From Panorpa germanica (taxonomy: Eukaryota; Arthropoda; Insecta; Mecoptera; Panorpidae): DNA of 64,000 nt. Position 1 is the stretch's first letter; each line of letters opens with the position of its first letter. Position numbers and translations under genes: made by a program. The notes under the pieces were generated by a model that worked only from the letters and a program-made list of their open reading frames with translations, did no database searches and had not been told where the DNA came from. Location: positions 22,612,535 through 22,676,534 of the forward strand of contig OY783203.1 of assembly GCA_963678705.1 (NCBI GenBank), given 5' to 3'. Positions 1-12,499 of the stretch are shown here, one piece after another.

Positions 1-3000
1 TCTTCCTATTAGCACCCCCCCACCTTGTCCTCTTTCCATTACCCCCTCCAAGTCTGCTGTATATATCGCAAATAAAATGCAAAATATTATTTTGTTATAA
101 TTCCTTTATTTACAGTAATAAAGCACTGTATTGACCAGTATCCAGTGCCCCCGCCCATAAGCCCCAATCGTAATCTCTTTTCTCCATGCTCTCTTACGTT
201 TCCGAACTATTAATTTGATTCCTCTAAACTTCTGCCATGAAACGCCTCCTACTTTTAGCACTCTGCATCGCTTCTTCCCTGAGCATCGTCGGTCCTTAGA
301 GTACTTTCACAGCGCCCCCGCTGCGTAAAATTATCATTTACCATAATGAAGCACAGTATTGAACAATGTCCTCTGCCCCGCCCCTAAACATCAATCACCT
401 CTTGGCTCCATGCTCTGTATCGTTCTCGCACTATCAATTGTATTCATCTGCACCTCTGCCACAATGCGCCTAATTGCAACACCACAGCCCAAATGAGCAT
501 CATCGCTTATTAGGGCACATTCCTATCGCACCCGATTTCGAGCAATCATTAAATAATCCTGCGCTTTCACCCCCTGCTTACTAATCTCTTAGCAATTAGT
601 TTTCAAAATTAATACCATACTGGCAACCTGCATACTAAATTTCATCCTTAGAAGTACATTATTTTTTAATAATTATTCGATAAGATAAATGCTTGATAAA
701 ATTAATTTTCACTCATTTCAATAAACCTATTAATTACATCAATTCATTTATGTTTTTAAGAAAGCCTAGCGTTTCGCTCCTGGTAATCTCATCTCTAGCC
801 CTTATCCTTCCCGTTATTGTACTTTCAATTTAATCCCCTGAACCGCCGCCCACATTTTCAGCACCAAAGCACATATTCTACAACACGGTTACCTCCCAGA
901 GCCATTATTATCTATCGCTACTTCTTCTAACACCACTGTTACTTGGTGTCCTGAACCCCGGCGCCACCCTCTCTCCCATCAGGCACTACCAATTCAATAT
1001 TACAGCAATTCAATTACATAATTAAAACTGCACTGTAATCTTACTTTCTAATTTTCGTATTTATATTTACGATATAATATTATTCTGCAACACGGTTACC
1101 TCCAAGAGCCATTATTAATCTATCGCCACTACTTCTAACACCACCGTTACTTAGTACTGAACCCCAGCGCCACCCTCTCCTCCAATCAAGCACTACCAAT
1201 TCGATATTACAGCAACTCATTTACGTAATTAAAACTGCACTGTAATCTTACGTTTTAATTTTCGTATTTATATTTACGATATAATATTAGTCTCCCCAAT
1301 AATCCTCGCTCCTGAAATAAAATTGTCAAATTTAAGGCAAAGCAATCTATTTTGCTCGTAACAAATCTTTATACCTTTATAACCTTTATCTACCTCTACT
1401 TTTATAAATGATCGAAATTTAAAAATTGAGCTGTTTGGCGAAGCCTTTCCCGCCCCCACTTCCCCAATTTCACGCCGCTATTTAGGTTAAATTTATTTTT
1501 CGCAAATATCCGCATGCGTAGTTTCTATTTTTTTAATTTGATATTTGGGGCTGTTAACTATTTCCCCCCTACACCTCTCTCTCTCCTGTTCGATTTCACA
1601 GCACAACAAACGCACCAAAAATCAGTTCAATTCTACTATTAAATGTTATTTGACTATTTAACTTAAAGAGAACTGTTGTGCTTCTATTTAATATTCTACA
1701 GGCAAAATATCATCGTTGTACCTCTATTTTGTTCATATACTCGGTTTATCACCCCCACTCTAGTGTTACACTTAAGAAAATGTATTTTCTTTTATATTTT
1801 CGTTATTAATATGTCAATCTATATCTGCATACTAAATTTCAGCTTTGTATTTATATTTTAGCATTAGTACCCCCCCAAATACCTGCGCTACTGAACATGT
1901 TTATCAAATTTTAACACAGGGATTTATTTTATTTGTATCTAAGAACATATATTCTAAACTATAGCCTTTCATCTCTATATATTTCATATTTCTGGTTTTT
2001 GGCCCCCAGCGCCCGCCGCCTCTGGAAAGTTGCAGTTTTCTATAGTTTGTCTTTAATTACACTCTATATAGGGCCCACGTTCCAAATATCAACGTTCTAA
2101 CTCTGTTGCAACATTGCCCCCAAAAAATCACGCCGCTACTGAATTAAAATTTTGGTAATTCAATTATTGGCAAACATGCGCAATTAGTGTCTGAATACAT
2201 ACCTTAAGTTTTAATACTACTTTTTCAATATTTCTGGCTTTTACTGTTTTAACTCCCGCCGCCACTGGAAATTTGGGGCTGTTTATTTTTTTTCATCTCA
2301 TCTCTAGGCCTTTTCCTTACCGTTATTGCACTTTCGATTCAATCCCCATACCCCGCCACCCTCACTTTCAGCACCAAAGCACATATTCTGCAATACGGTT
2401 ACCTCCCAGAGCCATTATAATCTATCGCCACTACTTGTAACATCACTGTTACTTAGAACTGAACCCCAGCGCCACACTCTTCTCCAATCAGACACTACCA
2501 ATTCGCTATTACAGCAATTCATTTACATGATTAAAACTGTACTGTAATCTTACACTCTATATTTCGTATTTATATTTACGTTATAATATTAGTCTCCCCA
2601 TTAATCCCCGCTGCTGAAATAAAATTGTCAAATTTTAGGCATAGCAATCTATTTTGCTCGTAACAACTCTCACTACCTTTATCTACCCCTACTTTTATAA
2701 ATGATCGAAATTTCAAAATTGAGTTCTTTGGCAAAGCGTTTTCCCGCCCCCACTTCCTCAATTTAACGCCGCTACTAAGGTTAAATTTATTTTCGCAAAT
2801 ATGCACGTGCATAGTTTCTATTTTTTTACTTTTTCTTTTTTTTTGATATTTGGGGCTGTTAACTATTTCCCCCCTATACCTCTCACTCCTGTTTGATTTC
2901 ACAGCACAACAAACGCACCAAAAATCAATCCAATTCTACTACTGAATGTAATTTGAATATCTGACTTATAGAGAACTATTTAGCTTCTATTTAATATTCT

Positions 3001-4070
3001 ACATGCAAAATATCATCGTTGTACCTCTATATTGTTCTTATATTCGGTTTATCACCCGCCACTCTAATGTTGCACTTAAGAAAATGTAGTTTTTTTTATA
3101 TTTTCGTAATAATAATGTATAATCTATATCTGCATACTAAATTTCAGTTTTGTATATATATTTTAGCATTAGTACCCCCCACAAACCTCCGCTACTGAAC
3201 AAGTTTGTTAAATTTTAGCACGAGGATCTATTTTATTTGTATCTAAGAATATATATTCTAAACTATAGCCTTTCATCTCCATATATTTCAAATATCTGGT
3301 TTTTGGCCCCCAGCGCCCGCCGCCTCTGGAAAGTTGCAAATTTCTATAGTGTGTCTTTAATGATACTCTATATATGGCCCCCGTTCCAAATTTTAACGTT
3401 CTAGCTCTGTTGCGACATTGCCCCCAAAAAATCACGCCGCTACTGAATTAAAATTTTGGTAATCTAATTATTGGCAAACATGCGCAATTAGTGTCTTTAT
3501 ACATACCCTAAGTTATAATACTACATTTTTAATATTTCTGGCTTTTACTGTCTCAACTCCCGCCGCCACTGGAAATTTGGGGCTGTTTATTTTTTTTCAT
3601 TAATAACTGTCTACAGCGAGCCTACATATTAAATTTCAACGTCCTAACTCTATTCTAACATTGCCCCCGGAAATTCGCGCCGCTACTGAACTTAAATTTC
3701 CAATTTCCAACTATTGGCAAATGTGCACAATTATGCTCTCAATACACACACCAAATTTCAGTTTTCTATCTTTTCTAGTTCGTCAGATATTAGCAAAAGT
3801 ATTTTTTCGAATTTTCCAGTTTTTCCAGTATAAGTTTTTCCACGGAAATTCAGGGAAAAATTCAGGGACGTAGAAAGTCTTAGAAATTCGTCCTTTACAT
3901 CATACCAAAATTTGAAGAACTTTGTAGGCGCCGTTTAGAAGATACCATATACGATTTTGTTACCGGATATATATATAAATATATAAATATATAACGCTCT
4001 ATATAAATATCTATGAGTTCTTATGAGTTTTCCATGTTAAATTGGAACATTACGAACATTATAATAAGTA
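1..4070 (-). mobile_element. Non-autonomous Helitron N1, copy E0 (3' part outside the window)
   Basis: This is a long non-coding repeat read on the minus strand. Its 5' end lies at about 4070, where the minus strand begins TACTTATTATAATG directly after the CTAG of the next copy. Roughly the first 75 bases match the non-LTR reverse-transcriptase piece seen complete at 16.4-17.8 kb, so this copy is of the RT-bearing type. The body has recurring anchors such as GCCGCTACTGAA at 3186, 3432 and 3670, about 240 bp apart. The short open frames in it recur in every copy and show no protein signature, so I annotate no gene. Assignment to Helitrons rests on the family ends and is firm for the ends, less so for the whole body. 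Confidence 0.6.
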
Positions 4071-6710
4071 CTAGCGCTTCGCCCCGTCGCAAGGCGACGT
4101 GTATCTAATATTTGTGAATAAATAAATTTATTTGCTAAATTGAAAATAATTCAAAATATTATTTTTAAGTAATTTTCGTTATAATATATCCTTTTTTAAA
4201 CTTTTTTTTTTATTTTGTTATAATTCTTTCATTTACAGTAATAAAGCACTGTATTGACCAGTCTCCAGTGCCCCCGCCCATAAGCCGCAATCATGACCTT
4301 TTGGCTCTATGCTCTCTTACATTTCCGAACTTTTAATTTGATTCCTCTAAACTTCCGCCATGGAGCGCCTTTTTCCTTCAGCACTCTGTATCGCTTCTTT
4401 CCTGAGCATCGTCGGTCCTTAGAGTACATTCACAGCGCACCCGCTTTAGCACTATAATTAAATAATCCTTCGTTTCCTCCTCTCTGTGTAAAATTATTAT
4501 TTACCCTAATAAAGCGCAGTATTGAGAAATGTCCACTGCCCCGCCCCGTAATACTAATCATCACCTCTTGGCTCCATACTCTGTATCGTTCTCGCACTTT
4601 CAATTGTATTCCTCTGCACCTCTGCCACAATGCGCCCACTTGCAACACCACAGCCAACCTGAGAATCATCGCACATAACGGCACTGTCCTATCGCCCCTT
4701 TTACCGCAATCATTAAACAATCTTGCGCTTTTACCTCCTGCGTACTAATACTCTTAACAATTAGTTTTCATAATTAATACTTTACTGGCAACCTACACAC
4801 TAAATTTCATCCTTAGAAGTATATTATTTTTTAATAATTATTCGATAAGATAAATGCTTGATAAAATTAATTTTCACTCATTTCAATGTAAACCTACTAA
4901 TTACATCAATTCATTTATGTTTTTAAGAAAGCCTAGCGGTTCGCTCCTAATCATCTCATCTCTAGCTCTTATCCTTCCCGTTATTGTACTTTCAATTTAA
5001 TCCCCTGAACCGCCGCCCACATTTCCAGCACCAAAGCACATATTCTACAACACGGTTATCTTCCAGAGCCATTATAATCTATCGCTACTTCTTCTAAGAC
5101 CACCGTTACTTGGTGTCCTGAACCCCGGCGCCACCCTCTCCTCCAATCAGGCACTACCAATTCAATATTACAGCAATTCATTTACATAATTAAAACTGCA
5201 CTGTAATCTTACGTTCTAATTTTTGTATTTATATTTACGATATAATATTGTCCTCCCCATTAATTTCCGCTCCTGAAATAAAATTGACAAATTTTAGGCA
5301 TAACAATCTATTTTGCTCATAACAATTCTCTCTACTTTTATAACCTTTATTACTACTATCTAGTTTTATAAATGATCGAAATTTAAAATTGAGCTCTTTG
5401 GCAAAGCCTTTCCCGCCCCCACTTCCCCAATTTCACGCCGCTACTAAGGTTAAACTTATTTTTCGCAAATATGCACATGCGTAGTTTCTATTTTTTTAAT
5501 TTGATATTTGGGGCTGTTAACTATTTCCCCCCTATACCTCTCACTCCTGTTCGATTTCACAGCACAACGAACGCACCAAAAATCAATTCAATTCTACTAT
5601 TGAATGTAATTTGACTATCTAACTTATAGAGAACTATTGTGCTTCTATTTAATATTCTACATGCAAAATATCATCGTTGTACCTCTATTTGTTCTTATAC
5701 TCGGTTTATCACTCCCCACTCTAGTGTTACACTTAAGAAAAGGATTTTTTTTTTATATTTTCGTTATTAATTTGTCAATCTATATATGCATACTAAATTT
5801 TAGCTTTGTATTTATATTTAGCATTATTACCCCCCCACATACCTGCGCTACTGAACAAGTTTGTCAAATTTTAACACAGGGATCTATTTTATTTATATCT
5901 AAGAACATATAATCTAAACTATAGCCTTTTATTTCTATATATTTCATATTTCTGGTTTTTGGCCCACAGCGCCCGCCGCCTCTGGAAAGTTGCAGTTTTC
6001 TATAGTTTGTCTTTAATGACACTCTATATAGAGCCCACGTTCCAAATATCAACGTTCGAGCTCTGTTGCAACATTGCCCCCAAAAAATCACGCCGCTACT
6101 GAATTAATATTTTGGTAATCCAATTATTGGCAACATTCGCAATTAGTGTCTCAATACATGCCCTAAGTTTTATTACTACTTTTTCAATATTTCTGGCTTT
6201 TACTAACTCAACTCCCGCCGCCACTGGAAATTTGGGGCTCTTTATTTTTTTTCATTAATAACACTAGAGCGAGCCTACATATTAAATTTGAACGTCCTAA
6301 CTCTATTCTAACATTGCCCCCGGAAATTCGCGCCGCTACTGAACTTAAATTTTAAATGTCCAACTATTGGCAAATGTGCACAATTATGATCTCAATACAC
6401 ATACCAAATTTCAGTTTCCTATCTTTTCTAGTTCGTCAGATATTTGCAAAAGTATTTTTTCAAATTTTCCAGTTTTTCCAGAATAATTTTTTCTAGGGAA
6501 ATTCAGGGAAAAATTCAGGGACGTAGAAAGTCTTAGAAATTCGTCCTTTACATAATATCAAAATTTAAAAAACTTTGTAGGCGCCGTTTAGAAGATACCA
6601 TACAGATTTTGTTACCGGAAATATATATATATATATATATATAAATATCTATGAGTTCTTATGAGTTTTCCATGTTAAATTGGAACATTACGAACATTAT
6701 AATAGTAAGA
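4071..6710 (-). mobile_element. Non-autonomous Helitron N1, copy E1 with both ends
   Basis: On the minus strand this copy starts with TCTTACTATTATAATG (near 6710) and ends with a CGTCGC/GCGACG-type hairpin about 10 nt before CTAG at 4071-4074. TC at the 5' end, a hairpin shortly before a 3' CTRR and no terminal inverted repeats are the standard Helitron signature. Here the left hairpin arm has one change (cgcaaggcg in place of cgcaaagcg on the plus strand). The copy is about 2.6 kb, shorter than E3, and codes for nothing recognisable. Its 3' CTAG abuts the 5' end of E0. Confidence 0.65.
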
Positions 6711-8234
6711 TTCCAATTATTAGCAAACATGCACAATTAGTGCCTTAATACATACCCCTAGTTTTAATATAATTTTTTCAATATTAAATTTTAGTTTAAA
6801 TTGAATTTTTTTACTGTCTGAACTCCCGCCGCCACTGGAAATTTAGGGCTGTTTAGTTTTTTCATTAATTACTTTCCACAAGGAGCCTACATATTAAATT
6901 TGAACGTCCTTACTCTATTCCAACATTGCTCCCAGAAATTCGCGCCGCTACTGAACTTAAGTTTCTAGTCTCCAACTATTGGCAAATGTGCACATTTATG
7001 ATCTCAATACACATACCAAATTTCAGTTTTCTATCTTTTCTAGTTCGTCAGATACTTACAAAAGTATTTCTTCGAATTTTCCAGTTTTGTTCATTTTAGC
7101 ATTAGAGCCTCTCACATATCTCCGCTACTGAATTAAAGTCCAAATATGTACCTCTTTATCGTTCTTATCATCAGTTTATTACCTCTGCCCTAATGTTACA
7201 CTAAAGAAAATGTAGTTTCTTTATATTTTTATTGTTATTGTCAAACTATATCTGCATACTAAATTTCAGCTTTGTATTTAAATTTTAGCATTAGTAGTAC
7301 CCCCCACATACCACCGCTACTGAACAAGTTTGTCAAATTTTAGCACGAGGATCTATTTTATTTGTATCTAAGAATATATATTCTAAACTATAGCCTTTCA
7401 TCGCCATATATTTCAAATATATGGTTTTTGGCCCCCAGCGCCCGCCGCCTCTGGAAAGTTGCAAATTTCTATAGTGTGTCTTTAATGACACTCTATATAT
7501 GGCCCCCGTTCCAAATTTTAACGTTCTAGCTCTGTTGCGACATTGCCCCCAAAAAATCACGCCGCTACTGAATTAAAATTTTGGTAATCTAATTATTGGC
7601 AAACATGCGCAATTAGTGTCTCCATACATACCCTAAGTTATAATACTACATTTTCAATATTTCTGGCTTTTACTGTCTCAACTCCCGCCGCCACTGGAAA
7701 TTTGAGGCTGTTTTTTTTTTTAAATAATAACTGTCTACAGCGAGCCTACATATTAAATTTCAACGTCCTAACTCTATTCTAACATTGCCCCCGGAAATTC
7801 GCGCCGCTACTGAACTTAAATTTCCAATTTCCAACTATTGGCAAATGTGCACAATTATGATCTCAATACACACACCAAATTTCAGTTTTCTATCTTTTCT
7901 AGTTCGTCGGATATTAGCAAAAGTATTTTTTCGAATTTTCCAGTTTTTCCAGTATAAGTTTTTCCACGGAAATTCAGGGGAAAATTCAGGGGAAAATTCA
8001 GGGACGTAGAAAGTCTTAGAAATTCGTCCTTTACATCATACCAAAATTTAGAGAAATTTGTAGGCGCCGTTTAGAAGATACCATATACGATTTTGTTACC
8101 GGATATATATATAAATAAATAAATAAATAAAAATATAAATATATAACGCTCTATATATATATATATAAATATCTATGAGTTCTTATGAGTTTTCCATGTT
8201 AAATTGGAACATTACGAACATTATAATAGGTAGA
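6711..8234 (-). mobile_element. Non-autonomous Helitron N1, 5' part only (E2)
   Basis: This is N1 sequence on the minus strand. The 5' end TCTACCTATTATAATG at 8234 is intact, but the 3' hairpin and CTAG are missing. At 6711 it runs straight into the 5' end of E1. The same inner sequence, in the opposite orientation, makes up the 1.7-kb N1' blocks at 43163, 48586 and 52001. The copy therefore marks a recurring subfamily rather than random truncation. No coding content. Confidence 0.55.
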
Positions 8235-11200
8235 CTAGCGCTTCGCCCCGTCGCAAAGCGACGTGTATATAATATTTGTGACTAAATAAAAGTTATTTCC
8301 TAAATTGAAAATAATGCAAAATATTATTTTTAAGTAATTTTCGCTAAAATGTATTGTTTTTTAAATTTATGTTTTCTTATTTTGTTATAATTCTTTCATT
8401 TACAGTAATAAAGCTTTGTATTGGCCAGTCTGCAGTGCCCCCGCTTATAAGCTCAAATCATCACCTCTTGGCCCATGCTCTCTTACGTGTCTGAACTTTT
8501 AATTTGATTATTCTAAACTTCCGCCATGGGGCGCCTCCTTCCTTCAGCACTCTGTATCGCTTCTTCCCTGAGCATCGTCGGTCCTTAGAGTACTTTCACA
8601 GCGCCCCGCTCTACCGCTATAATTAAATAATCCTTCGTTTCCTGTTCCCTGCGTAAAATTATCCAATTTACCCTAATGAAGCACAGTATTAAACAATGTC
8701 CACTGCCCCGCCCCTAAACACCAATCATCACCTATTGGCTCCATGCTCTGTATCGTTCTCGCACTATCAATTGTATTCATCTGCACCTCTGCCACAATGC
8801 GCCTAATTGCAACACCACAGCCCAAATGAGCATCATCGCTTATTAAGGCACATTCCTATCGCACCCGATTTCGAGCAATCATTAAATAATCCTGCGCTTT
8901 CACCCCCTGCTTACTAATCTCTTAGCAATTAGTTTTCAAAATTAATACCATACTGGCAACCTGCATACTAAATTTCATCCTTAGAAGTACATTATTTTTT
9001 AATAATTATTCGATAAGATAAAATTAATTTTCACTTATTTCAATGTAAACCTATTAATTACATCAATTCATTTATGTTTTTAAGAAAGCCTAGCGTTTTG
9101 CTCCTGGTAATCTCATCTCTAGCCCTTATCCTTCCCGTTATTGTACTTTCAATTTAATCCCCTGAACCGCCGCCCACATTTTCAGCACCAAAGCACATAT
9201 TCTACAACACGGTTACCTCCCAGAGCCATTATTATCTATCGCTACTTCTTCTAACACCACTGTTACTTAATGTCCTGAACCCCGGCGCCACCCTCTCTCC
9301 CATCAGGCACTACCAATTCAATATTACAGCAATTCAATTACATAATTAAAACTGCACTGTAATCTTACTTTCTAATTTTCGTATTTATATTTACGATATA
9401 ATATTATTCTGCAACACGGTTACCTCCAAGAGCCATTATTAATCTATCGCCACTACTTCTAACACCACCGTTACTTAGTACTGAACCCCAGCGCCACCCT
9501 CTCCTCCAATCAAGCACTACCAATTCGATATTACAGCAACTCATTTACGTAATTAAAACTGCACTGTAATCTTACGTTTTAAATTTCGTATTTATATTTA
9601 CGATATAATATTAGTCTCCCCAATAATCCTCGCTCCTGAAATAAAATTGTCAAATTTAAGGCAAAGCAATCTATTTTGCTCGTAACAAATCTTTATACCT
9701 TTATAACCTTTATCTACCTCTACTTTGATAAATGATCGAAATTTCAAAATTGAGCTGTTTGGCGAAGCCTTTCCCGCCCCCACTTTCCCAATTTCACGCC
9801 GCTACTTAGGTTAAATTTATTTTTCGCAAATATCCGCATGCGTAGTTTCTATTTTTTTAATTTGATATTTGGGGCTGTTAACTATTTCCCCCCTACACCT
9901 CTCTCTCTCCTGTTCGATTTCACAGCACAACAAACGCACCAAAAATCAGTTCAATTCTACTATTAAATGTTATTTGACTATTTAACTTAAAGAGAACTAT
10001 TGTGCTTCTATTTAATATTCTACAGGCAAAATATCATCGTTGTACCTCTATTTTGTTCATATACTCGGTTTATCACCCCCACTCTAGTGTTACACTTAAG
10101 AAAATGTATTTTCTTTTATATTTTCGTTATTAATATGTCAATCTATATCTGCATACTAAATTTCAGCTTTGTATTTATATTTTAGCATTAGTACCCCCCC
10201 ACATACCTGCGCTACTGAACATGTTTATCAAATTTTAACACAGGGATTTATTTTATTTGTATCTAAGAACATATATTCTAAACTATAGCCTTTCATCGCT
10301 ATATATTTCATATTGCTGGTTTTTGGCCCCCAGCGCCCGCCGCCTCTGGATAGTTGCAGTTTTCTATAGATTGTCTTTAATTACACTCTATATAGGGCCC
10401 ACGTTCCAAATATCAACGTTCTAACTCTGTTGCAACATTGCCCCCAAAAAATCACGCCGCTACTGAATTAAAATTTTGGTAATTCAATTATTGGCAAACA
10501 TGCGCAATTAGTGTCTGAATACATACCTTAAGTTTTAATACTACTTTTTCAATATTTCTGGCTTTTACTGTTTTAACTCCCGCCGTTACTGGAAATTTGG
10601 GGCTGTTTATTTTTTTTCATCTCATCTCTAGGCCTTTTTCTTACCGTTATTGCACTTTCGATTCAATCCCCATACCCCGCCACCCTCACTTTCAGCACCA
10701 AAGCACATATTCTGCAATACGGTTACCTCCCAGAGCCATTATAATCTATCGCCACTACTTGTAACATCACTGTTACTTAGAACTGAACCCCAGCGCCACA
10801 CTCTTCTCCAATCAGACACTACCAATTCGCTATTACAGCAATTCATTTACATGATTAAAACTGTACTGTAATCTTACACTCTATATTTCGTATTTATATT
10901 TACGTTATATTATTAGTCTCCCCATTAATCCCCGCTGCTGAAATAAAATTGTCAAATTTTAGGCATAGCAATCTATTTGCTCGTAACAACACTCACTACC
11001 TTTATCTACCCCTACTTTTATAAATGATCGAAATTTCAAAATTGAGTTCTTTGGCAAAGCGTTTTCCCGCCCCCACTTCCTCAATTTAACGCCGCTACTA
11101 AGGTTAAATTTATTTTCGCAAATATGCACGTGCATAGTTTCTATTTTTTCACTTTTTCTTTTTTTTGATATTTGGGGCTGTTAACTATTTTCCCCCTATA

Positions 11201-12343
11201 CCTCTCACTCCTGTTCGATTTCACAGCACAACAAACGCACCAAAAATCAATCCAATTCTACTACTGAATGTAATTTGAATATCTGACTTATAGAGAACTA
11301 TTTAGCTTCTATTTAATATTCTACATGCAAAATATCATCGTTGTACCTCTATATTGTTCTTATATTCGGTTTATCACCCGCCACTCTAATGTTGCACTTA
11401 AGAAAATGTAGTTTTTTTTATATTTTCGTAATAATAATGTCAATCTATATCTGCATACTAAATTTCAGTTTTGTATATATATTTTAGCATTAGTACCCCC
11501 CACAAACCTCCGCTACTGAACAAGTTTGTTAAATTTTAGCACAAGGATCTATTTTATTTGTATCTAAGAATATATATTCTAAACTATAGCCTTTCATCTC
11601 CATATATTTCAAATATCTGGTTTTTGGCCCCCAGCGCCCGCCGCCTCTGGAAAGTTGCAAATTTCTATAGTGTGTCTTTAATGATACTCTATATATGGCC
11701 CCCGTTCCAAATTTTAACGTTCCAGCTCTGTTGCGACATTGCCCCCAAAAAATCACGCCGCTACTGAATTAAAATTTTGGTAATCTAATTATTGGCAAAC
11801 ATGCGCAATTAGTGTCTCCATACATACCCTAAGTTATAATACTACATTTTTAATATTTCTGGCTTTTACTGTCTCAACTCCCGCCGCCACTGGAAATTTG
11901 GGGCTGTTTATTCTTTTTTATTAATAACTGTCTACAGCGAGCCTACATATTAAATTTCAACGTCCTAACTCTATTCTAACATTGCCCCCGGAAATTCGCG
12001 CCGCTACTGAACTTAAATTTCCAATTTCCAACTATTGGCAAATGTGCACAATTATAATCTCAATACACACACCAAATTTCAGTTTTCTATCTTTTCTAGT
12101 TCGTCAGATATTAGCAAAAGTATTTTTTCGAATTTTCCTGTTTTTCCAGTATAAGTTTTTCCACGGAAATTCAGGGAAAAATTCAGGGACGTAGAAAGTC
12201 TTAGAAATTCGTCCTTTACATCATACCAAAATTTGAAGAACTTTGTAGGCGCCGTTTAGAAGATACCATATACGATTTTGTTACCGGATATATAAATATC
12301 TATATATATATATATATAAATATCGAACATTATAATAAGTAGA
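8235..12343 (-). mobile_element. Non-autonomous Helitron N1, full-length copy E3 (4.1 kb)
   Basis: The copy has both ends on the minus strand: TCTACTTATTATAATG near 12343, and hairpin CGTCGC-TTT-GCGACG, 10 nt, CTAG at 8235-8238. The interior is nearly identical to 580-4050 of E0, including the same 61-, 73- and 75-codon frames, so it is a close relative. About 12344-12396 is AT-rich debris with a second degraded 5' end next to the Helitron at 12397. No gene. Confidence 0.65.
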
Positions 12344-12499
12344 TTATAGATTATATATTATATTATAATAAGTAGATAGATATAGATATATATATACTAG
12401 CTGACCCGACGAACTTCGTACCGCCTAACAGTCAATGAATGTCGTGTTACCTTTTAGCTGAACTAATTTAGGCTTTGATGAACGTAATACAATGATACA

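Noticed and set aside
3208..3435. Recurring 75-codon frame (IFWGQCRNRARTLKF...), also at 5864, 7333, 11529, 43828, 52666 and 61478
   Set aside because: It is kept only because the N1 copies are nearly identical. It has no domain signature, ends at repeat anchors, and in some copies has no counterpart. I take it as chance coding in a repeat.
3661..3873. Recurring 70-codon frame (PPEIRAATELKF...) in most N1 copies
   Set aside because: Same reasoning: it spans repeat anchors, opens on a non-ATG codon and has no recognisable protein.
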